Below are positions 7,873 to 15,560 of a stretch of 17,655 nucleotides of DNA, piece after piece. The translations under genes and the position numbers were made by a program. The DNA is from Arenicellales bacterium (GTDB lineage Bacteria; Pseudomonadota; Gammaproteobacteria; Arenicellales; UBA868). How positions within the stretch are numbered: position 1 is the stretch's first letter; the number at the start of each line of letters is the position of its first letter. Under the pieces are notes generated by a model that was not told the DNA's origin, made no database searches, and saw only the letters and a list, made by a program, of their open reading frames with translations. The stretch is from NCBI GenBank assembly GCA_028825345.1, contig JAPKAJ010000016.1:1-17655 (forward strand). Direction: 5' to 3'.

Positions 7873-8192
7873 TGGGTGAATGGGCCAGTGTCGCCCGGGT
7901 AGATGAGGTGACTGCGAGCGTTCCGCTGGTGGTAGATCTGGATGACGCTGCGGTCGTACTTGTCCTTGTTGATGACGAGATAATCGCCATAGAAGATATC
8001 TGCACCCACGACGGTGGCGATATCTCCGAGGGCTGCATTGTAGATGGGGCGATCGAATGTCCCCGCCATGGCGCTCGGTTCTGCCTCAGAACAGGCAAGG
8101 TATTGTCACCTCCGGCCTATGAGCCGTTACACGTGTTCCCGGTGCGCATCGAAGACGGCAAAGTCAGCGTGCGCGATGACCGCTGGGACTGA
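7872..8192 (+). CDS. Rieske-type [2Fe-2S] ferredoxin at the end of the suf operon
   Basis: A small soluble Rieske protein of 106 residues with no signal peptide. It shows the two ligand boxes C44-T-H46 and C63-P-R-H66, which bind a [2Fe-2S] cluster through two cysteines and two histidines. Databases usually name this family a non-heme iron oxygenase ferredoxin subunit, but no oxygenase lies nearby. Linkage to sufBCDSUT by a TGATG overlap with sufT suggests it supplies electrons for cluster assembly or is a client of it; this is inference. It is the last gene of the operon. The convergent gene ends 18 nt away and I see no terminator in between. Confidence 0.9.
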   Translation: MGEWASVARVDEVTASVPLVVDLDDAAVVLVLVDDEIIAIEDICTHDGGDISEGCIVDGAIECPRHGARFCLRTGKVLSPPAYEPLHVFPVRIEDGKVSVRDDRWD

Positions 8193-8210
8193 TATACGAC
8201 CGCATCGGGT

Positions 8211-8756
8211 TTAGCGCCGGCTGCGCCGCCGCCGGTAGCGCGTCACCAGCCACAGCACGGGCCCCAGCACAGCGATTTCCAAGCCAATGGCCAAAAGGTT
8301 GTGCCCCGAGAAAACTTGACCGATGAAGTCAGCCAATCCCGCGCCAGCACCGCCATGGTCAAAAGAGCTGAATATCGGCGCCGGAGATATAAAGTAGGCA
8401 GAACTGAATGGCCACAGGAGCGGGATGCCAAACGGCGCACCGGTATCGGCAGCGAGCCAATCACCCAGAAGATGACTCAAGTAGATGAAAAAGGCCAGCA
8501 CGGTCCAGCGCGCCGGCAACCCTCGTGCGAACACCGCGACCGCTATGGCAAAAACCAGCGCTGCGGTAATCGAGTGCGAGGGCCCGTGATGAAAGCGGTT
8601 GGGATCACCCATCAGGATGCCGGGCAGAAAATCGAGGTCGGCTGCGCACGCTGCAAAAATCACCAACGCCGGCCGCCAGCGTTTGCGACCATCGGGCGCC
8701 CGGCGCAAGCCGGTTATGATGAATGCGAGAATCGAATGTCCAACTGGACTAGGCAT
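8211..8756 (-). CDS. DUF457/YdjM-like inner-membrane putative metal-dependent hydrolase
   Basis: A 181-residue multi-pass membrane protein, the only minus-strand gene in the window. It starts MPSPVGHS and shows about four to five hydrophobic segments. Conserved polar residues lie at the membrane edges: H7, D40 and D42 (AADLDFLPG), H56, H57 and H61 (HHGPSHS) and H95 and D99 (SHLLGDW). This pattern is typical of the DUF457 (YdjM-like) family, annotated as metal-dependent hydrolases by motif only; no substrate is known to me. An upstream GTG at 8816 would add 20 residues, but the family normally starts at MPSPVGH, and the extension would overlap the divergent gene. The C-terminus is a run of arginines, probably cytoplasmic. 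Confidence 0.82.
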   Translation of the reverse strand: MPSPVGHSILAFIITGLRRAPDGRKRWRPALVIFAACAADLDFLPGILMGDPNRFHHGPSHSITAALVFAIAVAVFARGLPARWTVLAFFIYLSHLLGDWLAADTGAPFGIPLLWPFSSAYFISPAPIFSSFDHGGAGAGLADFIGQVFSGHNLLAIGLEIAVLGPVLWLVTRYRRRRSRR

Positions 8757-8773
8757 CGGGAAGTACCAGGGGA

Positions 8774-9280
8774 ATGAGCGAAAGCCAGTTGGAAACAAGC
8801 CGCGAGCACTATGCACTGCTGGTGCGGGTCACCACGCGCTGGAGTGATTATGACATGTTGGGTCACCTCAACAACGTGGAGTATTACCGTTACTTTGAGA
8901 GCGCGGTGCTGACTCTGCTGCGCGAGACCGGTCTGGACTGGCAAAGTGATCCGGTGATTCCTTTTGCCGTAGAAAACGGCTGTCGATTTTTGCAGCCAGT
9001 AGCGGTATCAGGGCATGTCGACGTGGGTGTGCGCATCACTAAACTGGGCAACAGCAGTGTGCGCTATGAAGTCGCCATATTCATGCCGACACAGGACACG
9101 CCCAGTGCCGAGGGCTTTTTTGTTCATGTGTTTGTCAACCGAAAGACCAGCCGGCCAACACCGCTGCCCGAACCGGTACGGTTGCATTTTGCCCAACAGA
9201 TTGATGCGCTGAGCCGCGGCGAGTCGCGCCGGGTCGAGCATGCCCAGCTACTGCCGACAACGCCGTCGGCCGATGCGTAA
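8774..9280 (+). CDS. Hotdog-fold acyl-CoA thioesterase (4HBT/YbgC-like)
   Basis: A 168-residue protein of the 4-hydroxybenzoyl-CoA thioesterase family, which hydrolyses acyl-CoA thioesters in the cytosol. The signature lies at residues 22-40: an aspartate in SDYDMLGH followed by H31, N33, N34 and EYYRYFE, matching the active-site helix of the family. A single hotdog domain spans about residues 13-145; the actual substrate cannot be read from sequence. The ATG at 8774 directly follows AGGGGA (8768-8773) with no spacer, so the true start may be slightly downstream, for instance the TTG at 8789. It is divergent from the membrane gene, with 17 nt between start codons. Confidence 0.85.
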   Translation: MSESQLETSREHYALLVRVTTRWSDYDMLGHLNNVEYYRYFESAVLTLLRETGLDWQSDPVIPFAVENGCRFLQPVAVSGHVDVGVRITKLGNSSVRYEVAIFMPTQDTPSAEGFFVHVFVNRKTSRPTPLPEPVRLHFAQQIDALSRGESRRVEHAQLLPTTPSADA

Positions 9281-9292
9281 CTGAATGTAAAC

Positions 9293-9321
9293 GAATATAA
9301 CTGTATAACTAGTGTTAGGAT
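9293..9321 (+). promoter_or_regulatory. Possible promoter upstream of miaB
   Basis: The 78-nt gap before miaB is AT-rich in its first half. It holds two TATAAC hexamers (9296-9301 and 9304-9309) and TAGGAT (9316-9321) preceded by TGT, an extended -10 pattern. No good -35 hexamer is visible at the right distance. It probably contains the promoter of the miaB-to-lnt cluster, but which hexamer is used is unclear. Confidence 0.35.
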
Positions 9322-9358
9322 TTTCCCAATTGAGGCCAAAGCCCGGATCTACCCAGCC

Positions 9359-10741
9359 ATGACCCGCAAGCTGTTCATAAAAACATACGGTTGCCAGATG
9401 AACGATTACGACTCTGCTCGTATCGCTGATCTGATGGCCTCTTCACATAATATGACGCTCACTGATCAGCCGGAGCAGGCAGACATGCTGTTGCTCAATA
9501 CCTGCTCGGTTCGCGAAAAAGCGCAGGAGAAAGTTTTTTCCCAGTTGGGCCGTTGGCGCGAGTGGAAAAATGATCGCCCAGAACTCGTGATCGGGGTGGG
9601 CGGCTGTGTGGCCAGTCAGGAGGGTGAACTCATACTGCGCCGGGCCCCCTACGTGGATCTGGTGTTTGGACCTCAGACTTACCACCGCCTACCGGCAATG
9701 CTGGACGCGTTGATGCGCGACCGCCGACCACGGGTGGATATCAGTTTCCCCGAGATAGAAAAGTTCGATGCCCTGGTGCCACCGAGCAGTGACGGGCCGC
9801 GCGCCTTTGTCTCGATCATGGAAGGCTGTAGCAAGTACTGCACCTTCTGCGTGGTGCCCTATACCCGCGGTGAGGAATTCAGCAGACCCTTTGACGAGGT
9901 CATCACCGAGATTGTTGAACTCGCCGAACAGGGTGTTTGCGAGATTACCCTGCTGGGACAAAACGTAAACGCCTACATTGGTGCCCGTCACGGTGGCGGG
10001 GTAGTGGATTTTGCCGAGCTGCTGGTATATGCCGCCGAAGTGGATGGTATCGAGCGTTTGCGCTACACCACCTCGCATCCGGTGGATTTTTCACAGGCCT
10101 TAATTGACGTCTACGCTCAGGTGCCACAACTGGTAAGTCACCTGCATCTTCCGGTGCAAAGTGGTTCGGATCGGATTCTGGAGGCCATGAAGCGTCGCTA
10201 TCAGATTGCCGATTACGAGCACATCATCGAGCGCCTGCGCGAGGTGCGACCTGATCTCAGTTTGTCATCGGATTTCATTGTTGGTTTTCCGGGCGAGACC
10301 GAGGCCGATTTCAGTGCCACCCTGGCGTTGATTGAGCGGGTGGGTTTTGATCATTCTTTCAGTTTTATTTACAGCGCACGCCCCGGGACACCGGCAGCGG
10401 AGCTGACTGATGCTGTGCCAGCAAAAGAAAAGCGCCAGCGCCTGGCGCGCTTGCAGGATCTGGTTTCCCGCCAGGCCGGGGCCATCAGTGCGGCCATGGT
10501 CGGCACCTGTCAGCGGATCCTGGTTGATGGTGTATCACGCAAAAACGCCGGGCACCTGAGCGGCCGTACCGAAAACAACCGGGTTGTCAATTTTGGCGCC
10601 GATGATGCCCGCATCGGACAGTTTGTTGATTTGCGTATTACCGAAGCTTTACCCAACTCGCTGCGCGCTGAAGCCATAGCCGCCGCCCCCAACTCTGCTA
10701 TTATGACCCCTGTCTCCGTGGGAGTCGCAGCACCGGATTGA
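9359..10741 (+). CDS. miaB: MiaB, tRNA-2-methylthio-N6-dimethylallyladenosine synthase
   Basis: MiaB is a radical-SAM methylthiotransferase that converts i6A37 to ms2i6A37 in tRNAs reading UNN codons. The protein has 460 residues (E. coli 474). The N-terminal domain carries C12, C49 and C83, which bind the auxiliary [4Fe-4S] cluster. The radical-SAM domain carries C157, C161 and C164 (CSKYCTFC). The C-terminal TRAM domain covers roughly residues 375-440. Start MTRKLFIKTYGCQMN is typical; no strong ribosome site precedes it. It overlaps the phoH-like gene by 4 nt. As a protein with two Fe-S clusters it is a plausible client of the SUF operon upstream. Confidence 0.97.
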   Translation: MTRKLFIKTYGCQMNDYDSARIADLMASSHNMTLTDQPEQADMLLLNTCSVREKAQEKVFSQLGRWREWKNDRPELVIGVGGCVASQEGELILRRAPYVDLVFGPQTYHRLPAMLDALMRDRRPRVDISFPEIEKFDALVPPSSDGPRAFVSIMEGCSKYCTFCVVPYTRGEEFSRPFDEVITEIVELAEQGVCEITLLGQNVNAYIGARHGGGVVDFAELLVYAAEVDGIERLRYTTSHPVDFSQALIDVYAQVPQLVSHLHLPVQSGSDRILEAMKRRYQIADYEHIIERLREVRPDLSLSSDFIVGFPGETEADFSATLALIERVGFDHSFSFIYSARPGTPAAELTDAVPAKEKRQRLARLQDLVSRQAGAISAAMVGTCQRILVDGVSRKNAGHLSGRTENNRVVNFGADDARIGQFVDLRITEALPNSLRAEAIAAAPNSAIMTPVSVGVAAPD

Positions 10742-11709
10742 ACGACCCAACCAGCCCTATTACCTTTCTTCTGGATCCCGAGGACAACGAGCGCCTCGCG
10801 GATCTTTGTGGTGAGCACGACACCTACCTCAAGCAGGTCGAAGCGGGACTCGGGGTACGCATATCACACCGTGGCCACCTTTTTTGTGTCGACGGGGGTG
10901 ACCAGGATGTGCGCAATGCGCAGGATGTGTTGCTGGCCTTATATGCCGATACCGGCGTCTCCGGTACTTTGAGCCCAGACGGGGTGCACATGGCGATAGC
11001 GAACATCCCGCACGATAAGCTCAAGGGTCGCCAGAGCCCAGACGACATCGTAATACGCGTACGCAAGATCTTGATCCGCGGCAGGAGCCCCAGCCAGAAG
11101 CGTTACCTCAACAACATACTCAAACACGATATCAATTTTGGTGTCGGGCCCGCTGGTACCGGCAAGACATTTCTTGCGGTGGCCTGTGCGGTCCAGGCGC
11201 TGGCGGATGAGCAGGTCGAGCGCATTGTTCTGGTGCGCCCGGCAGTCGAGGCCGGCGAGCGGCTGGGCTTTTTGCCGGGCGACATCGGGCAGAAGGTTGA
11301 TCCTTATCTGCGACCCCTGTACGACGCGCTTTACGAGATGCTTGGGTTCGACCGGGTTGTCCGGCTGATGGAGCGCAACGTCATTGAACTGGCGCCACTC
11401 GCCTACATGCGTGGGCGGACTTTGAGTGACGCTTTTGTCATATTGGATGAGGCGCAAAATACCACCGAGGCACAGATGAAGATGTTTCTCACGCGCTTGG
11501 GCTTTGGTGCGCGCGCGGTGATCACCGGCGATCCTTCGCAGGTGGATTTGCCGAGCAGTACCCGCTCCGGGTTGGTCCACGCCGTGTCGTTACTGTCGGC
11601 CGTTGAGGGGATCAGCGTGACCCGATTTACACCCAGTGACGTGGTGCGCCATCCTCTGGTGCAGCGCGTGGTAGAGGCTTATGACGGTGAGGGTTGTCCG
11701 GCTGAGTGA
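10738..11709 (+). CDS. ybeZ: PhoH-like ATPase YbeZ
   Basis: YbeZ is a PhoH-family P-loop ATPase genetically and physically linked to YbeY and thought to act in RNA metabolism. The protein has 323 residues with Walker A GPAGTGKT (137-144), Walker B FVILDEAQN (233-241) and the PhoH motif RPAVEAGERLGFLPG (167-181). The N-terminal 110 residues form the KH-like part common to YbeZ. The start is a TTG (10738-10740) that overlaps the miaB TGA in a TTGA junction; GGGAG at 10720-10724 is a plausible though distant ribosome site. The rare start and overlap suggest coupled, modest translation. The next gene overlaps by 4 nt. Confidence 0.94.
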   Translation: MNDPTSPITFLLDPEDNERLADLCGEHDTYLKQVEAGLGVRISHRGHLFCVDGGDQDVRNAQDVLLALYADTGVSGTLSPDGVHMAIANIPHDKLKGRQSPDDIVIRVRKILIRGRSPSQKRYLNNILKHDINFGVGPAGTGKTFLAVACAVQALADEQVERIVLVRPAVEAGERLGFLPGDIGQKVDPYLRPLYDALYEMLGFDRVVRLMERNVIELAPLAYMRGRTLSDAFVILDEAQNTTEAQMKMFLTRLGFGARAVITGDPSQVDLPSSTRSGLVHAVSLLSAVEGISVTRFTPSDVVRHPLVQRVVEAYDGEGCPAE

Positions 11710-12170
11710 ATCCACAAACTGATGTACAACTGGCCAGTCGCTGTGAAAACATGCCCTCACCCGATCAGATTCGCCACTGGACCGGGGCGGCTTTGCGTGC
11801 CCTGCAGTGCGATCAGGCCTGCCTGACTGTGCGTATGGTAGATGAGCCTGAAATGACCCAGCTCAATGAACGTTTTCGGGGCCAGTCGGGCCCGACCAAC
11901 GTGTTGTCTTTTCCTTTTGAGACACCACCGGGGTTGCCAGAGCCAACTTCACAGCTGGGAGATATCGTGGTTTGTGCACCACTGGCCGAGCGCGAAGCGG
12001 CGACCCAGACAAAAGCTGTCGAGGCGCATTTTGCGCATCTGGTGGTTCATGGCGTGCTGCACTTGCGTGGGCACGATCACCAGGAAGAGCGCGAAGCACA
12101 AGAAATGGAAACACTCGAAAAAGTGATCCTTGCCGGCCTGGGTTTTAGCGACCCCTACCAGGGGGCTTGA
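11706..12170 (+). CDS. ybeY: YbeY, zinc endoribonuclease for rRNA maturation
   Basis: YbeY is a small metal-dependent endoribonuclease needed for 16S rRNA 3' processing and ribosome quality control. The protein has 154 residues. The zinc site is H115, H119 and H125 in HLVVHGVLHLRGHDH (111-125), and the conserved TNVLSFPFE segment lies at 64-72. It begins with GTG in a GTGA overlap with the YbeZ stop. In E. coli the ybeZ-ybeY-ybeX-lnt order is the same, and YbeZ and YbeY work together. Confidence 0.96.
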   Translation: MNPQTDVQLASRCENMPSPDQIRHWTGAALRALQCDQACLTVRMVDEPEMTQLNERFRGQSGPTNVLSFPFETPPGLPEPTSQLGDIVVCAPLAEREAATQTKAVEAHFAHLVVHGVLHLRGHDHQEEREAQEMETLEKVILAGLGFSDPYQGA

Positions 12171-12177
12171 GTTTTTC

Positions 12178-13035
12178 ATGCCTATTGAGATCAAACCATC
12201 TGGCGAAGCCGCTCGGGGCAACGTGTTGCAACGCCTTGGCCATCTGTTGCGTGGTATCCCTTTTACCCGTAGCCAGTTGTTCACCACGCTGCGTGAAGCC
12301 CGGCAGCGTAACCTGCTGGATGACGATACCCTGCAAATGATGCGCCGGGTGGTCGAAGTATCAGACCTGCAGGTTGAGCAGGTCATGGTATCGCGTGGGC
12401 AGATGGTGACTGTCGATTCCCGGCAGACTCTGGACGACGTGCTGCCACTGATTACCGAATCTGCACATTCGCGTTTTCCGGTAACCGATGGCGACAAGGA
12501 TGGCGTGATAGGCATTTTGCTGGCCAAGGATCTGCTGCACCAACTGCAAAGCAACGGCGGAGATGCACTGCCATGGGCCACATTGCTGCGCCCCGCGGTT
12601 TTTATTCCCGAAAGCAAGCGTCTCAATGTACTGCTGCAGGAATTTCGTGACAGCCGTAACCATATGGCGATCGTAGTCGACGAATATGGCGGGGTGGTTG
12701 GCTTGATTACTATTGAGGATGTGCTTGAGCAGATCGTCGGTAATATTGAAGACGAGCACGATGTCGATGGCGCCGTTGGCATGGTGTTGCGCCGTGGCTC
12801 AGATTTTTGCGTCATCAAGGCGATGCTGCCGATCGACAGCTTCAATCATCTATTCGGGCTCAATCTGGATCCGCTGGAATACGACACCATGGGTGGGTTG
12901 GTGACCGGAGCGTTGGGCCATGTGCCACGCCGCGGTGAGACTATCAAGGTGGAGGGTATTACGGCCGAGGTGTTAAGTGCCGATAGTCGTCGGCCGCGCC
13001 TGCTGCGTATTACCGACTTACCCTCTGGCGATTAA
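12178..13035 (+). CDS. corC: CorC/YbeX, CBS-domain protein
   Basis: CorC (YbeX) is a cytosolic protein linked to magnesium/cobalt efflux through CorA and, more recently, to ribosome metabolism. The protein has 285 residues (E. coli 292). It has two CBS domains at about 68-125 and 135-190 (the second with HMAIVVDEYGGVVGLITIED) and a CorC_HlyC domain at about 205-282. No membrane segment is present, unlike larger HlyC/CorC exporters. The ATG at 12178 gives the family-like start, with AGGGGG at 12160-12165 upstream; the frame is open back to a TTG at 12130 inside ybeY, which is not credible. It lies 7 nt after ybeY. Confidence 0.95.
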   Translation: MPIEIKPSGEAARGNVLQRLGHLLRGIPFTRSQLFTTLREARQRNLLDDDTLQMMRRVVEVSDLQVEQVMVSRGQMVTVDSRQTLDDVLPLITESAHSRFPVTDGDKDGVIGILLAKDLLHQLQSNGGDALPWATLLRPAVFIPESKRLNVLLQEFRDSRNHMAIVVDEYGGVVGLITIEDVLEQIVGNIEDEHDVDGAVGMVLRRGSDFCVIKAMLPIDSFNHLFGLNLDPLEYDTMGGLVTGALGHVPRRGETIKVEGITAEVLSADSRRPRLLRITDLPSGD

Positions 13036-13056
13036 GCCCGCCCACCTGCAACGGTG

Positions 13057-14553
13057 ATGCGCTTGTCCGGTGTCCGGTTTCGATTCTTGCTGGCGCTGGT
13101 GGCCGGGGCGCTCTACCCGCTTAGCTTTGCACCTTTGAATCTGGCGCCTCTGGCGCCTTTGTCATTGGCCATTCTTTTTTTTGTGTGGCGTTGTGCGTCG
13201 GCGCGTGAGGCCGGGGTGCTGGGCTTTGTTTTTGGCCTGGCAACCTTCGCGGTTGGTATCTCCTGGGTCTACGTCAGTTTGCACCAATACGGCAACATGC
13301 CCGCGCCGTTGGCGGCAGCCGCGGTGATGATTTTCGCCGGGCTGATGGCTATCTACCCGGCGCTGGCCGGCTGGGGTCAGGCGTGTTTCAGGCCTTTGTC
13401 GCCGGCGTTGCGCTGTATTACCGTCATGCCGGCATTGTGGGTGGCGGGCGAATGGCTGCGCGGCACACTGCTCAGCGGATTTCCCTGGCTGTACCTGGGT
13501 TACAGCCAGGTGGATACGCCACTGGCATCACTGCTGCCGCTGGTGGGCGCTCTTGGCGTTAGCCTGTGGGGCGCGCTTGCGGGCGGTGCATTGCTGCTGG
13601 TGGTGATGCAAAAAGGTCGCGAGCGTACCGGAGCACTGGCAGTGCTGGCAGTGCTGGCGATCGGGGTTGCACTGTCGCGTATCCCGGTGTTTGTGCAAGC
13701 CGTTGGCGAGCCCATCGAGGTTGCCGTTATCCAGAACAACATATCACTTAAGGACAAGTGGCAAAGCGGCCAGGCCCATGTAATAGCCACGCGCTACTTT
13801 GAGGCCAGCCGTCCACTGGCGGGCGTGGATCTGATTGTCTGGCCGGAGGGTGCACTGCCGGCTTATCTGGATCAGATCTCGGCAGGTTTTCTAAATGCAC
13901 TGCGCCAGCACCCGTCCGACTTTCTCATCGGTCTGCTGGAGCGCTCAGAGTCGGCTTCCGGGTCGGATTACTACAATGCAGCGCTGGGTATCGGTGAGCA
14001 GCGCTCGCTGTATCGCAAGCACCAGCTGGTGCCTTTTGGCGAGTACCTGCCGCTTGCACCCCTGCTGGGGTGGCTACTGGATTACCTCAAGATCCCGATG
14101 TCTGATTTTTCAGCCGGCCCGGGTCAGCAAGCGCCGCTGCCGCTTGCCGGACAGCAGATCGGCGTCAGCATCTGCTATGAAGATGCCTTTTCTACCCGGA
14201 TCAACACGGCGCTGCCGGATGCAACGGTATTGGCAAATCTCAGCGAAGACGCGTGGTTTGGCGATTCTCTTGCGCCACATCAGCGCTTGCAGATGGCCCG
14301 TGCCCGCGCCCTGGAAACCGGACGTCCCATGATCCGCTCCAGCAACAACGGCTTGTCATCGCTGATCGGGCCTGATGGGGTGGTTAATGCATTGGCGCCG
14401 CAGTTCGAGACTGCGGTTGTGCGTGGCACGGTACAACCCATGACGGGCGTTACCCCGGCCGTGCGTTATGGCAACCTCCCGGTAGGGCTGGCTTGCCTTT
14501 TTCTGCTGGGCATTGGGCTTTGGCGACGTAAAGTCGCGGCCGGCCACGCCTGA
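13057..14553 (+). CDS. lnt: Lnt, apolipoprotein N-acyltransferase
   Basis: Lnt transfers an acyl chain from a phospholipid to the N-terminal cysteine of lipoproteins at the periplasmic face of the inner membrane. The protein has 498 residues (E. coli 512). Six to seven hydrophobic helices fill the first 215 residues, then a periplasmic nitrilase-fold domain follows. The catalytic triad is E264 (WPEGALP), K321 (YRKHQLVPFGEYLP) and C373 (SICYEDAF). A final helix (about 475-490) returns to the membrane. A GTG at 13054 would add one residue; the ATG at 13057 is equally placed, and neither has a clear ribosome site. It closes the conserved miaB-to-lnt cluster. Confidence 0.96.
   Translation: MRLSGVRFRFLLALVAGALYPLSFAPLNLAPLAPLSLAILFFVWRCASAREAGVLGFVFGLATFAVGISWVYVSLHQYGNMPAPLAAAAVMIFAGLMAIYPALAGWGQACFRPLSPALRCITVMPALWVAGEWLRGTLLSGFPWLYLGYSQVDTPLASLLPLVGALGVSLWGALAGGALLLVVMQKGRERTGALAVLAVLAIGVALSRIPVFVQAVGEPIEVAVIQNNISLKDKWQSGQAHVIATRYFEASRPLAGVDLIVWPEGALPAYLDQISAGFLNALRQHPSDFLIGLLERSESASGSDYYNAALGIGEQRSLYRKHQLVPFGEYLPLAPLLGWLLDYLKIPMSDFSAGPGQQAPLPLAGQQIGVSICYEDAFSTRINTALPDATVLANLSEDAWFGDSLAPHQRLQMARARALETGRPMIRSSNNGLSSLIGPDGVVNALAPQFETAVVRGTVQPMTGVTPAVRYGNLPVGLACLFLLGIGLWRRKVAAGHA
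13636..13659 (+). repeat. Short 9-bp tandem repeat within lnt
   Basis: CTGGCAGTG occurs twice in a row (13636-13644 and 13645-13653), then a partial third copy follows. It encodes LAVLAVLA inside a membrane helix of Lnt and keeps the frame. It could slip by whole codons but is ordinary for a hydrophobic segment. Confidence 0.5.
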
Positions 14554-14574
14554 TCGCGGTGCTAGACTGTGAGC

Positions 14575-15480
14575 ATGGTTGGCAAGCACAAAAACCCGCT
14601 GGTCGTGGCGATCTCCTCGCGCGCACTGTTCGATCTTGAAAGCGGGCACAGGGTTTATATGGAAAAGGGTGTCGAGGCCTATTGTCGATACCAGGTCGAG
14701 CGCGAAGACGAGCGGCTTGAGCCCGGCGTGGCCTTTCCGTTGGCCCAGAAACTGCTGGCGCTCAACGACCCGGCCGATGAGGCCCGGCGGGTCGAAGTGG
14801 TGCTGATATCGCGAAACAGTGCCGATACCGGCTTGCGGATTTTCAATTCTATCGCCCATTACAACCTGGATATCACCCGCGCTGCTTTTTCCGGCGGCGA
14901 GAGCCCTTTTCGCTACGTGGCCCCGTTCAGCGCCGATCTGTATCTGTCTGCAGACCCGGCCAACGTCCGCCAGGCACTGGATTCGCACATCGCTGCCGCC
15001 ACCATTTTGCCTTCGCGCGCCCACCACGATAACGATGGCCAGTTGCGTATTGCCTTTGATGGCGATGCCGTGCTTTTTGCCGATGATTCCGAACGCATCT
15101 ACCAGTCCGAGGGCCTGGCGGCTTTTGCCGCAGCGGAGAAAAAAATGGCCGCTACACCCATGACTGGCGGGCCTTTTAGAAAGTTTTTGCAGTCGTTGCA
15201 CGAGTTGCAGTCCCAGTGGCCACGGCACAAGGCCCCGATCCGCACGGCGCTTTTTACCGCCCGCAGCGCGCCAGCGCATGAGCGTGTGATCCGCACCTTG
15301 CGTGCCTGGGATATCTGGATTGACGAGGCAGTTTTTCTGGGGGGGCTAGACAAGGGCGAATTCCTGCGCACCTTCGGCGCCGATATTTTCTTTGATGACC
15401 AAAGCGGGCACTGCGAGTCGGCCCGCCAGTATGTCGCCACCGGTCATGTGCCGCACGGGGTGAGCAACGACGCCGCTTAA
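14575..15480 (+). CDS. 5'-nucleotidase of the PF06189 (cN-I-like) family
   Basis: A 301-residue soluble protein resembling bacterial members of the cytosolic 5'-nucleotidase I family, which dephosphorylate nucleoside monophosphates. The family pattern is visible: VVAISSRALFDLE near the N-terminus, VVLISRNSADTGLRIFNSI (about 76-94), a GGESPFRY segment (107-114), AFDGDAVLFADDSE (160-173) with its aspartates, and FFDDQSGHCE (272-281) near the C-terminus. A GTG at 14569 would add two residues; no ribosome site favours either start. It begins 21 nt after lnt and may be cotranscribed with it, although it has no obvious link to lipoprotein acylation. A hairpin follows its stop codon. Confidence 0.82.
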   Translation: MVGKHKNPLVVAISSRALFDLESGHRVYMEKGVEAYCRYQVEREDERLEPGVAFPLAQKLLALNDPADEARRVEVVLISRNSADTGLRIFNSIAHYNLDITRAAFSGGESPFRYVAPFSADLYLSADPANVRQALDSHIAAATILPSRAHHDNDGQLRIAFDGDAVLFADDSERIYQSEGLAAFAAAEKKMAATPMTGGPFRKFLQSLHELQSQWPRHKAPIRTALFTARSAPAHERVIRTLRAWDIWIDEAVFLGGLDKGEFLRTFGADIFFDDQSGHCESARQYVATGHVPHGVSNDAA

Positions 15481-15484
15481 GCCT

Positions 15485-15500
15485 GCCCGGCGTGCCGGGC
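15485..15500 (+). terminator. GC hairpin after the nucleotidase gene
   Basis: GCCCGG (15485-15490) pairs perfectly with CCGGGC (15495-15500) around CGTG, starting 5 nt after the nucleotidase stop codon at 15480. No T-run follows, so as an intrinsic terminator it is incomplete. It also sits where the -35 region of the downstream promoter would be. Confidence 0.35.
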
Positions 15501-15502
15501 AT

Positions 15503-15511
15503 TGATATAAT
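15503..15511 (+). promoter_or_regulatory. Extended -10 promoter upstream of degQ
   Basis: TGATATAAT is a perfect extended -10 element (TGn followed by TATAAT). No -35 hexamer is visible 17 nt upstream, which extended -10 promoters can do without. Transcription would start near 15518, about 54 nt before the protease ATG. Confidence 0.55.
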
Positions 15512-15523
15512 CCCCCCGCTTAA

Positions 15524-15560
15524 GGGGCGGTCACCGCTTTGTTTTTACGTTTTTTCCTGC
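15524..15560 (+). terminator. Dyad with T-rich tail in the degQ leader
   Basis: GCGGT-c-ACCGC (15527-15537) is a perfect 11-bp dyad; in RNA, stem GCGG/CCGC has a 3-nt loop and can be lengthened by G-U pairs. TTTGTTTTT and then TTTTTT follow within 20 nt. It looks like a weak intrinsic terminator. It may end readthrough from lnt-nucleotidase or attenuate transcripts from the promoter at 15503-15511. Confidence 0.4.

Noticed and set aside
12130..12177. Upstream TTG start for CorC inside ybeY
   Set aside because: It overlaps ybeY by 41 nt, and the 16 extra residues do not resemble CorC.
11949..12845. Long open frame on the minus strand (about 298 codons)
   Set aside because: It lies antisense to ybeY and corC and is serine/arginine-rich with no domain, as expected for a shadow frame.
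14356..15279. Long open frame on the minus strand (about 307 codons)
   Set aside because: It lies antisense to lnt and the nucleotidase, shows no recognisable domain, and long antisense frames are common in GC-rich genes.
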